Assembly (NCBI RefSeq): GCF_018861315.1
Contig: NZ_JAHLDL010000040.1
Location: 1-39,273, forward strand
Source: Clostridium bowmanii
GTDB lineage: Bacteria > Bacillota > Clostridia > Clostridiales > Clostridiaceae
Length of the DNA: 39,273 bases
Direction: 5' to 3'
The notes beneath the pieces were generated by a model that saw nothing but the letters and a program-made list of their open reading frames with translations, was not told where the DNA came from and ran no database searches. Position 1 is the first letter of the stretch, and every line of letters begins with the position of its first letter. The position numbers and the translations under genes are program-made. Positions 9,816-17,421 of this stretch are shown one piece after another.

Positions 9816-12038
9816 TTACATAAAATTATCAAAATTATCTTCTAATCCCCTTACCTCTTCTCTTGTTAATCTTATAAAACCTAACTCATTATACTTACAA
9901 TTTACAACATTCACAAATTCATATCTACTTAGTTGTACCTTTTTAATAATTGCATTTGATCCTTTAAAATATATATCATATATGCCAACTGGCACAGTAT
10001 ATTTCTTAATTTCTTCTTTTAAATTTATTTTTTCTAATTTTATCTTTTGCTTTTCTTCTTTTTCTAATTTTGGATTTACAGACCTTATTAGTTTTTTAGA
10101 GTTTTCATCAATTTTACTTTTATGCTCTTGGTAAATTTCGCTAGGTATTACATCATAAGATATAATGTTTCTTAACTTCACATTTTCTTTTTCTATCTCA
10201 TAAGGAGGTAAATCAGCTATCCATTTTGCAAATTTATTATAATTAAATAAATAATCACTACCTTTTAAATTTTCTGTTGTTAAACATGTATTTATAATAT
10301 TCATTTTATGCTCCTCGGTCAATAATCCATTTATATCTTTTAAAGCATTTCTTGATATTTCATATATTTTACTATCAATAAACCCTTTAGTACCATTTGT
10401 TAAAAGGTTATTGTCTATATCTAAAAACACAAAACAATTAGGTTCATCTATAGCTTTTATACCTTTTCTATTACATCTACCCAGCCTTTGAAATAAACCA
10501 CTTATATCCGAAAGTTCTGTAAATAAATAATCAAAATCGATATCTAAACTAGCTTCTACAATCTGTGTAGATATCCATATGCATGCACCTATATTTTCCG
10601 TCTTACCGAACTCCAATATTTCTTTTTCTTTAGATGCTCTATCACACTTTATAAACTTACCATGAAGTATATTTATATTTACTACCCCTTTTTCTAATAG
10701 TTCCATGTATATTTGTTGAGCTTTTTTAACAGTATTACAAACTACAAGTATTTTATTACTTATTCCCTTTTCTCTATTATCTTCAAATTTATTATATATA
10801 CTTTCAGTATTAATCTGACTATTGTAAACTTTTAAATTATGTCTTTTTATATCGTTTATAAATGTTTTTTCTTCAAACTCAATTGGATTTTCTCCCATTT
10901 TTAATAAATCTCTTATAAATGGTGCTAGTGTAGCGGTTAGAATTGCAACCTTTCCTCCAAATTTATTGATTTTTTTAATTCCATAAATTAAATAAGCAAG
11001 CAGATCTGCTCCATACATTTGGATTTCATCAATGACTATTTTTGAATAGGATAATGTAGCAAGTTTAAGTTCATAACCTTGGTATTTAAAGACAAAATCA
11101 AATAATTGATCTAAGGTGGAAATACTAAGAGGTACTGAAAGTTGTTTACTTTGGTTATAATAGTCTATAACATCCATTCCATTATTATCATTGTTATAAT
11201 AACTTAGAGCATCCGAATGGAGCAGTGCTAATTTAGATTCAACATGATTTTCTTCTAAAATATCTTCTTTAACTCTTTTGTATATGGCATTTATAGCTGT
11301 TTTTAATGGTAATATGAAAAATCCTTTATTATCTCCAATCCAGTGAAGCCCTGCCTCAGTTTTCCCCATTCCAGTTTGAGCAACAACCACAATATTGTTA
11401 TTTGTATTTTCCTTGCAAAATCGCTGAAGTTCATTCCAGTCTGAATTAGTATTTTTACTTTTCCATTTCTTTAATAAGTTACTAAGCCCTGCATTTAAAA
11501 AGTCATTTTTATACTCTATTGGGATTTCTCCACTTGCACTATAATCACACTTGTGTAGAAATCCTTTTATGAGAATAGCATCCTGATTTTCTGTTATTCC
11601 ATTTATATTTTTAGTGGTACTTCTCTTAACGGCATTAACTTTGAATCCACTTAATAAGTTATTTATTAATTCCTTATACTCCTGATTTTCTATTATCCTA
11701 ATATTATCACAGTAATTATGGTGATTCAAAACAGCAAATCCTACCTTATAATAATCTTGTATATTTTCAAATTCATCCTTATCTATAAAATACAGGGATA
11801 ACACGTTATGTGCTATCTCTATATTTTCATTGAATTTTGTATTATTAATTATTCTTTTTTGAAACTCTCTATTTGCTTTGCCATAGTCATGATATTCACA
11901 AGCAATTTTAGTAAGTTCATATATATGCTGTTCTCTTATATAGCCTAGATTTCGTAACACATCTAGATTTCTTGTTAAATCATCAGTGTGCTGCCTTATT
12001 GTTTTATCGGGTTTTGCCTTGTAATTGGATAAATCCAT
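9816..12038 (-). CDS. cas3: CRISPR-associated nuclease-helicase Cas3 (HD + SF2)
   Basis: A 740-residue effector recruited by Cascade after R-loop formation to nick and degrade the displaced target strand. The N-terminal HD nuclease shows H17, H50-D51 (EYHDYGK) and H106-H107 (NHHNY). The SF2 helicase has motif I QTGMGKT (221-227), motif II DEIQ (337-340), motif III TAT (368-370) and motif VI QRLGRCNRKG (517-526). Both domains are present and no key residue is missing. The C-terminal part (about 620-740) is lysine/glutamate rich, as in other I-B Cas3 proteins. ATG at 12038 has GGGGTGAT upstream. Confidence 0.96.
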   Translation of the reverse strand: MDLSNYKAKPDKTIRQHTDDLTRNLDVLRNLGYIREQHIYELTKIACEYHDYGKANREFQKRIINNTKFNENIEIAHNVLSLYFIDKDEFENIQDYYKVGFAVLNHHNYCDNIRIIENQEYKELINNLLSGFKVNAVKRSTTKNINGITENQDAILIKGFLHKCDYSASGEIPIEYKNDFLNAGLSNLLKKWKSKNTNSDWNELQRFCKENTNNNIVVVAQTGMGKTEAGLHWIGDNKGFFILPLKTAINAIYKRVKEDILEENHVESKLALLHSDALSYYNNDNNGMDVIDYYNQSKQLSVPLSISTLDQLFDFVFKYQGYELKLATLSYSKIVIDEIQMYGADLLAYLIYGIKKINKFGGKVAILTATLAPFIRDLLKMGENPIEFEEKTFINDIKRHNLKVYNSQINTESIYNKFEDNREKGISNKILVVCNTVKKAQQIYMELLEKGVVNINILHGKFIKCDRASKEKEILEFGKTENIGACIWISTQIVEASLDIDFDYLFTELSDISGLFQRLGRCNRKGIKAIDEPNCFVFLDIDNNLLTNGTKGFIDSKIYEISRNALKDINGLLTEEHKMNIINTCLTTENLKGSDYLFNYNKFAKWIADLPPYEIEKENVKLRNIISYDVIPSEIYQEHKSKIDENSKKLIRSVNPKLEKEEKQKIKLEKINLKEEIKKYTVPVGIYDIYFKGSNAIIKKVQLSRYEFVNVVNCKYNELGFIRLTREEVRGLEDNFDNFM

Positions 12039-12048
12039 ATTATCACCC

Positions 12049-13134
12049 CTAATTAAAATTAACTATATATGACTTTTCTTTACCTATGTCAAAATAAAGA
12101 TCATCACTTCCCTCTTCTGCAGAATAATCGGAGGCATAGACAACTTTCTTTTTTTCAAAAATCCGCTTATTCTCCTGAATAATATAATTTTTATTCAGAT
12201 AATACTTTGTACCATCTGCTGAAGTTCCCTTCTTTGAACGTAAATTTATATGCTCATTTTTTATAAGCTTATAACTTATATATGCAGAATACTCACTGAT
12301 TACTTCATTATTATCTCCAATTTCATCTACAACTTCTACAAAACAGGCCTCTCTCACATCTACAAAATCTTCACTTCTACCAATTGATTTTAAATTATAT
12401 ATGTTGTCTCTAATTTCAGTAAGTGTTTTTTTATCACTTTTTATATGAAGTATTAATTCTACATTATTTAAAACCTCATAATATTTTAAAGAAGTTGTAA
12501 GACTTGCAAATCTTGAATATGGTATATCATATTCTCTGGTTTTGTACTCTTTTAATCTGTCTTTAATTGTTTTTTCTAGTTCCTTTATTTGTTTTTCTCT
12601 TTTAAAAATCAATTTAAATGCTTCTGAATTTATTTCACAATTTTTCTTTTTATCTGCTAATATCTTTTTACGTTTTTTAGCAAGACCTAACACCTTATCA
12701 ATTCTATCTTTTTTAAATTCTACAATTTTTTCCGACAAATTTTTTAGTTCTCTGTACTCTTCTAGTAACTCTTTATTCATAACCTCTATTGTAATTCCCT
12801 CTCTAAAATTGTTTCCTGTAGATGCTTTCGCTTTAGCAACCTTGTCAAATACTGTTGATAAAAGGCTTTGATTTTTCATTTTCACTAAAATCCCTCTATC
12901 GTTCATTGTAGAATTCAAAAAACAATAATCAGTATAAGGTTCTTTGTGCATAGCTTCATATTTACCCTGAATGCTAATATCCATTGGGTGGTACTCTTTA
13001 TAATCACAGGCACTGTGTAACGCTCCAATTACAGTTGAAAATGGAGGAAGCGGATAGGTCATTTTATTTAAAATTGTTTCTTCTTTTTTATAGTTTGCAC
13101 TGCTTTGAGTTAATATAATTCTTAAAACTTCCAT
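12049..13134 (-). CDS. cas5: Cascade subunit Cas5 (type I-B), with long helical insertion
   Basis: The 361-residue protein binds the 5' handle of the crRNA in Cascade. The N-terminus (ILTQSSANYKKEET ... TYPLPPFSTVIGALH) is the typical Cas5 start with the proline-rich segment before the first helix. Compared with compact Cas5 proteins of about 200-250 residues it is long. The extra mass is a lysine/glutamate-rich, probably coiled-coil stretch at about 118-200. The RAMP fold seems to resume at YDIPYSRFASLTTSLKYYEVL. The start lies 2 bp after the cas7 stop with GGGGTGTAGG as ribosome binding site, so translation is probably coupled. Confidence 0.9.
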   Translation of the reverse strand: MEVLRIILTQSSANYKKEETILNKMTYPLPPFSTVIGALHSACDYKEYHPMDISIQGKYEAMHKEPYTDYCFLNSTMNDRGILVKMKNQSLLSTVFDKVAKAKASTGNNFREGITIEVMNKELLEEYRELKNLSEKIVEFKKDRIDKVLGLAKKRKKILADKKKNCEINSEAFKLIFKREKQIKELEKTIKDRLKEYKTREYDIPYSRFASLTTSLKYYEVLNNVELILHIKSDKKTLTEIRDNIYNLKSIGRSEDFVDVREACFVEVVDEIGDNNEVISEYSAYISYKLIKNEHINLRSKKGTSADGTKYYLNKNYIIQENKRIFEKKKVVYASDYSAEEGSDDLYFDIGKEKSYIVNFN

Positions 13135-13136
13135 AC

Positions 13137-14027
13137 CTACACCCCATAGTGTGTATTAACTTGTTTCCTTATATCATCAAAAAATTTAGCTATACTAATT
13201 AATGGCAAAGCATTTTTAATTTCAGATTCATTTTTAAAATTGCCACCTTCAAGTAATGCTACACTACATCCTTTTGCAATTCTATCTTTTAAGTCTTCTG
13301 TAATTAGCAATTTGTCCTCTTTCACCTTTACTACATTCTCAAAATAATGAGTTTTCCTATCAGTTAATCCGCCTACAACAAATAGAGGCTCTGCATTGTC
13401 TAAATTTCCTTTTACAACTAAATTAAGGGTTTCAATTGTATTTAATATAGAATTAACTCTATCTGCTTTTTCTTTAGCATCTGCTTCTGGTTTTTCAAAA
13501 TTTTCATCTTTACCTATCATTTCAAGATCAATGGTTAAACTATACATTTTCATAGTTTTGTCATACTCATACTGGTATGGCATAAGTCCACATTTCCCAG
13601 CATCTACCTGTAAATTTAGTTTATTATTTTTTGCAAAATTGGATGCAAGATACAAATTATTATGAAATCTTGTTTCATTTACAAAATCATCACAAGCGAT
13701 TGCATCAGTTAAGTAAAAAGAACTCTTTCGAATATATGTAGTGTCAGTTGTGTTCATATATCCACCTTCTAATGCTCTGCAATTTGTAGCATTAAGCTCA
13801 TCTGATACAACCTTTTGATTTACTTTTTTGTCCACCACTGTTTGGAGATCTTCATACATACCACTTTGGACCATTATAGCGTTCTTAAGACTCTCTCTAC
13901 TCCTTGTTGCATAGCTCTTACCATTTTTAAATACTTTTTGAACACTTGATATATTCCCAAGTCCTTCCCCATAATTGGATGTCATATTTGCTACAACTGT
14001 AAGTGTTAATGCTTTTTTATTTTCCAT
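13137..14027 (-). CDS. cas7: Cascade backbone Cas7 (Cst2/DevR family)
   Basis: Cas7 forms the helical backbone of Cascade along the crRNA spacer. The start LTLTVVANMTSNYGEGLGN and the RSRESLKNAI segment are typical of the Cst2/DevR branch of type I-B. I place the start at the ATG at 14027 (296 residues), because GGAGGAG lies 8 bp upstream. A longer in-frame start at 14072 would add 15 non-family residues inside the cas8b end. The gene overlaps the cas8b stop by 11 bp. FYLTDAIACDDF and FVVGGLTDRKTHYFENVV are recognisable internal segments. Confidence 0.94.
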   Translation of the reverse strand: MENKKALTLTVVANMTSNYGEGLGNISSVQKVFKNGKSYATRSRESLKNAIMVQSGMYEDLQTVVDKKVNQKVVSDELNATNCRALEGGYMNTTDTTYIRKSSFYLTDAIACDDFVNETRFHNNLYLASNFAKNNKLNLQVDAGKCGLMPYQYEYDKTMKMYSLTIDLEMIGKDENFEKPEADAKEKADRVNSILNTIETLNLVVKGNLDNAEPLFVVGGLTDRKTHYFENVVKVKEDKLLITEDLKDRIAKGCSVALLEGGNFKNESEIKNALPLISIAKFFDDIRKQVNTHYGV

Positions 14028-14310
14028 CTTTGTCTCCTCCATTATCTTTATTAGACTCATTATTAAGTGCATTTATAAATGTATAAGCTATATTTTTATT
14101 TTCATCAAAATCCTCAAATAAGTCATATGCAAAATCAAAAATAACCCCTGAATAAGATGATAATTGTAATAATATTTCACAAAATCTTTCATAATCTTTA
14201 AAAGTTATTGCACTAATTAGCTTTTGCTTGTAACTATTAACTTTATTTTCTGGAATTGCCTTCATTACTCTTTTAGCACTTCCATAGGCAGATTTCATTT
14301 GCTTGTCCAT
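14017..14310 (-). CDS. cas11b: Cascade small subunit Cas11b from an internal start in cas8b
   Basis: Within cas8b, in the same frame, residue M353 (ATG at 14310) is preceded by GGAGGGGACAAA, as strong a ribosome binding site as that of any other gene here. Starting there gives 97 residues (MDKQMKSAYGSAKRVMKAIP ...), largely helical, the size expected of a Cas11 small subunit. Independent translation of the small subunit from the 3' end of the large-subunit gene is established for types I-B, I-C and I-D. Here it is inferred from the ribosome binding site and the domain position. Confidence 0.8.
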   Translation of the reverse strand: MDKQMKSAYGSAKRVMKAIPENKVNSYKQKLISAITFKDYERFCEILLQLSSYSGVIFDFAYDLFEDFDENKNIAYTFINALNNESNKDNGGDKDGK

Positions 14311-15366
14311 TTTGTCCCCTCCATAAATCAATTTATTAATTTTTATAAGTGTTTTGATGTTATATGTGTAATTTGATTTAGATTTTAAAAGTATCTCTAT
14401 TAATGCATCTAGTTTAATGTTATTTAAAATGTTATCTGTCACTATTTTCTCAAAATACATGTAATAATTATCGTTAACTTTATATTTTATCTTAATAGCT
14501 TTATAATTTTCAATTCCCATAAAAATTTTAATAGCGTCTTTTCTAATATAAAGAGTTTCAAAATAATCATCATCTCTATTTTTAATAATTACTTCTACAT
14601 CAAAGTCTATAAAACCACTAGAATTTTTAAGATCACAGAATAATGTGCTTCTGGGGTTATCACTATCACTAATTAAATTATTTGTATCAAAGAGTTGTTT
14701 TATTGAATAGTTATTATTCATAAAAAAGCCTTCATATGATTTTGAAAATGCAAATGGAATGAAATCAAATTCCTTTTCATCCTCAGCTTTATATGTTTTA
14801 AAATCCCAATTATAAGAAATAGATTTACCTTTTTTAGGTATATCTATATTATAATTTTGTATTCTACAAATACTACCTTCTTCTGCAAACAAACTATTCA
14901 CATTTGCAAAATTCGCATACAAACTTTGTCCACGTCTATATGTCTCTTTAATCAATAACAGTCTGTTTTCGTTAATTTTTCGCAAAATAATATCTTTATT
15001 TTCCTTGGAAAATTTAATCTCACCGAAAACTTTTTTCATTATTGCATTGGCTGTTAATTTATCATTTACTAATTTTATTTGGTCATCAGTGAATTCACTA
15101 CTTTTTAATATTTGCTCAATTACCCTGTGATGCATAGCACTTTCAAAATAGTACTCAGCAAATAGCAAATACCTATCTTCTGTTATTTTTTCACTATTAT
15201 ACGATATAACATCATCATCAATTTCATATAAATCAGATTCTGCCTCGTCGCCCTTAGCAGCAAGATAATCAAAATACTTTATAAGTCCCACTATACTTGC
15301 ATTATATCTCCAATCAAAGGTTTCCATTCTAGTATTAAATTTTTCATTTTCTATTATGCTTTTCAT
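14017..15366 (-). CDS. cas8b: Cascade large subunit Cas8b (Cst1-like)
   Basis: The 449-residue large subunit recognises the PAM and recruits Cas3. The N-terminus (FDWRYNASIVGLIKYF) matches the Cst1 start of type I-B. I do not see the paired CXXC zinc motifs that give part of this family its name, so the zinc finger appears lost. The ATG overlaps the cas6 stop as ATGA, with AAGGGG upstream. The last 97 residues look like a separate small-subunit domain with its own internal start (see 14017-14310). The assignment rests on position, length and N-terminus, since Cas8 proteins diverge fast. Confidence 0.9.
   Translation of the reverse strand: MKSIIENEKFNTRMETFDWRYNASIVGLIKYFDYLAAKGDEAESDLYEIDDDVISYNSEKITEDRYLLFAEYYFESAMHHRVIEQILKSSEFTDDQIKLVNDKLTANAIMKKVFGEIKFSKENKDIILRKINENRLLLIKETYRRGQSLYANFANVNSLFAEEGSICRIQNYNIDIPKKGKSISYNWDFKTYKAEDEKEFDFIPFAFSKSYEGFFMNNNYSIKQLFDTNNLISDSDNPRSTLFCDLKNSSGFIDFDVEVIIKNRDDDYFETLYIRKDAIKIFMGIENYKAIKIKYKVNDNYYMYFEKIVTDNILNNIKLDALIEILLKSKSNYTYNIKTLIKINKLIYGGDKMDKQMKSAYGSAKRVMKAIPENKVNSYKQKLISAITFKDYERFCEILLQLSSYSGVIFDFAYDLFEDFDENKNIAYTFINALNNESNKDNGGDKDGK
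14311..14322 (-). promoter_or_regulatory. Internal ribosome binding site for cas11b
   Basis: On the minus strand the sequence is GGAGGGGACAAA followed by ATG, inside the cas8b reading frame (Y-G-G-D-K-M). A full-length Shine-Dalgarno at 5-6 bp spacing within a coding frame is unlikely to be retained without function. Confidence 0.75.
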
Positions 15367-16100
15367 AGCGTCCCCTTTCTCATTATTTCAAACATTCCAA
15401 ATCCTGCCGAAGTCCGACTTCCCATGCCATTTGTATATAAATAACTAAGCAATTCTATATTCCCTGTCAGACTAAATGCACCTACCGTAACCTCCAAAAA
15501 TTGTAAGTGATGTCTAACCACAGTTTTTTTACACTGCACTGGTGTTATAGAAAACCCTTCTATGATAGATGGATCTAAACTATTAGAATTAGCTATTTGA
15601 AATTTCAATATCTTATTAAGTGCTAAATAAAATCCTTCTCTTTCATATGAATAATATATATCACTATTGTTTTCCCTATTATGCTCTCTTACACATAAAG
15701 GAGCTTTAAAAATGATATCGATATCATTTGTTGTAATAACAACTTCTTTTTCAATTGTAATATTTTTAACAATCATTTCATTTTCATAAGCCAATAGATA
15801 GGGCTTATTTTTCTGCATTGATAAAGCATTAAAAAATACTATACCCGTACATATATCTCCTGTGCTAAATGTAATATTAATTTTTCTAATTGGCACTACT
15901 ATCTTCTCTTTTGTAAATTTACTACCCGGAATATCTGCTGCAAATGTAAAAGGCTTGTCCTTCCCAATTTCATAGTAAGCGCTAAAATGTTTGCCTTCAT
16001 CATATACAGTTAAACTATGTTTAAACAAACTAATTACAGATGGCCTATAATCCAAAGGCAAATATTGATTTTTTAATTCTATTTCTATAATAAATCTCAT
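15363..16100 (-). CDS. cas6: CRISPR RNA endonuclease Cas6
   Basis: The 245-residue RAMP protein cuts the array transcript inside each repeat and leaves the 8-nt 5' handle. The C-terminal glycine-rich loop is clear (NGMGSRTSAGFGMFEI), as is the N-terminal RAMP strand (MRFIIEIELK). H38 (GKHFS), just before the conserved KPFTFA strand, is the best candidate catalytic histidine; H28 is the alternative. First gene of the cas operon, 109 bp downstream of a strong promoter, with GGGGAGG before its ATG. Its stop overlaps the cas8b start (ATGA). Confidence 0.94.
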   Translation of the reverse strand: MRFIIEIELKNQYLPLDYRPSVISLFKHSLTVYDEGKHFSAYYEIGKDKPFTFAADIPGSKFTKEKIVVPIRKINITFSTGDICTGIVFFNALSMQKNKPYLLAYENEMIVKNITIEKEVVITTNDIDIIFKAPLCVREHNRENNSDIYYSYEREGFYLALNKILKFQIANSNSLDPSIIEGFSITPVQCKKTVVRHHLQFLEVTVGAFSLTGNIELLSYLYTNGMGSRTSAGFGMFEIMRKGTL

Positions 16101-16208
16101 CCTTTTATCCTCCCCAAATTTTTTATTATTAATTTAAATAACCAATACCACGCCTCAAATTGTGGAACTATTAAAGTCATATTTCGTCTTATTTTTATTA
16201 TTAAGTTC

Positions 16209-16237
16209 ATTATAAACAATATTCTCCAATTTAACAA
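16209..16237 (-). promoter_or_regulatory. Promoter of the cas operon
   Basis: On the minus strand TTGTTA (16232-16237), a 17-bp spacer and TATAAT (16209-16214) form a near-consensus housekeeping promoter about 110 bp before cas6. It is the best promoter in the cas region, so all eight cas genes can be expressed from here independently of the WYL gene upstream. Confidence 0.8.
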
Positions 16238-16254
16238 GTAAAATTTAGAAAATT

Positions 16255-16290
16255 ATATAAAAAAATCCACATCAATTTCTCATATGTGAC
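16255..16290 (-). terminator. Weak terminator-like hairpin after the WYL gene
   Basis: On the minus strand CACAT and ATGTG pair around an 11-nt loop and are followed by a run of seven T. The stem is only 5 bp, so termination between the WYL gene and the cas promoter would be partial. The same arms could also be a protein-binding site upstream of the cas promoter. Confidence 0.35.
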
Positions 16291-16304
16291 TTTCTCAATA
16301 AATA

Positions 16305-17249
16305 TTAAATTTTTTTAAGCATTTGCTTTAATTCTTCTTTTATTTCATCCTTAAGAACTACCGGTTCTATAACAGTAACTGAAGTACGCATAGATAGAAT
16401 CCATCTAATAATGTCAGGCTTTCCACTCATATCACCTTCAAATATTATAGTTTCATTGTTAACCCATTTAATTCTTTGATTTTCAGCATATAATCCTTCG
16501 CTTACTACTTTCGAAAAGGGACTCTTAATTAGCAATTTCAAACTATAATTTTCATCATGAAACAATCCTAAATGATTTTTCATAAATTCTTTAATAGTAA
16601 AAGAACTTGGTACATCAAACCAATCATTCAATACAACCACTTGAGTTATTCTCATAAGTTTAAAAGTCAATTCTCTTTCTCTATTTTCGCAGTAGGCAAC
16701 AAGATATTTCAAATTGTTCCTTGTTATTATCCCATAAGGATGTATAATCCTTTCAGTTTCTCCTGATGACACTGAGCAATATTTTATTAGCAATTTCTTC
16801 TTAGAAATACACGCTGCTTGTATTTCCAATTCGAATTCAATTTCCTTATTCAAATTTGATGATTTTGGTTTTGTAATAATATTATCTGAATAATCATCTA
16901 CCTGGTTACATCTTTCATTTAAAATTTTTATTTTATCATTTAAACTTACAAGCTGAAGTTTCAAATCAAAGTGAACAGAATCCTTAAGATACCGCGTTGC
17001 CATCTGTAATGAAATGGCTTCTTCAGGCTTTATATCAAGATTTAGCAAATAATCGTAGCCTACTAGTTCATACCCCCCAGTAGGTCCGGGAACAGATTCT
17101 ACATTTACATTAGCTTCAGATAGATCAGTCATATACTTTCTAATCATTCTTTCACTAACACCCAAAGCTTCAGCTAGTTCTTTAGTTTTCATTCTCTTTT
17201 TACTTTTTAATAAAATAAGTAATCTGAGCAAATTTGAGAACTTACTCAT
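16305..17249 (-). CDS. HTH-WYL transcriptional regulator
   Basis: A 314-residue regulator of the type often found with defence genes. The N-terminal winged helix is clear (about 1-60: TKELAEALGVSERMIRKYMTDL). It is followed by a WYL sensor domain (about 145-215: KKKLLIKYCSVSSGETERIIHPYG) and a C-terminal WCX-like part. WYL proteins bind DNA and sense nucleic-acid or other ligands; several repress CRISPR or other defence operons. It sits between the Druantia-like operon (172 bp upstream) and the cas operon (204 bp downstream) and has its own promoter. GAGGAGG lies before ATG 17249. Which operon it controls is inference. Confidence 0.92.
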   Translation of the reverse strand: MSKFSNLLRLLILLKSKKRMKTKELAEALGVSERMIRKYMTDLSEANVNVESVPGPTGGYELVGYDYLLNLDIKPEEAISLQMATRYLKDSVHFDLKLQLVSLNDKIKILNERCNQVDDYSDNIITKPKSSNLNKEIEFELEIQAACISKKKLLIKYCSVSSGETERIIHPYGIITRNNLKYLVAYCENRERELTFKLMRITQVVVLNDWFDVPSSFTIKEFMKNHLGLFHDENYSLKLLIKSPFSKVVSEGLYAENQRIKWVNNETIIFEGDMSGKPDIIRWILSMRTSVTVIEPVVLKDEIKEELKQMLKKI

Positions 17250-17282
17250 TGTTCTTCCTCCTCATAATTATATTGTATTTAC

Positions 17283-17327
17283 ATTATACAAATAGGGCCT
17301 AAACTTATTAGTGATAAATAAAATCAC
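17283..17327 (-). promoter_or_regulatory. WYL gene promoter with candidate operator
   Basis: On the minus strand a TATAAT at 17283-17288 lies 33 bp before the WYL start. No good -35 hexamer is present. In its place is a perfect inverted repeat, GTGAT-N7-ATCAC (17311-17327), a plausible operator for autoregulation by the WYL protein. Confidence 0.45.
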
Positions 17328-17421
17328 ATACAGGTTTCGGAAATTACATTTTGATTTATTCCAATTTTTTATCATCAAAAAATATTACAGTATTTATAGA
17401 GATGTTAATTCAATAAGTATG

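Noticed and set aside
12542-13665. Plus-strand ORFs opposite cas5 and cas7
   Set aside because: They are antisense shadows with hydrophobic low-complexity translations and no ribosome binding site. The same holds for plus-strand frames opposite druE and the other minus-strand genes.
14028-14072. Longer start of cas7 at 14072
   Set aside because: It would overlap cas8b more deeply without a ribosome binding site; GGAGGAG precedes ATG 14027 and the family start follows.
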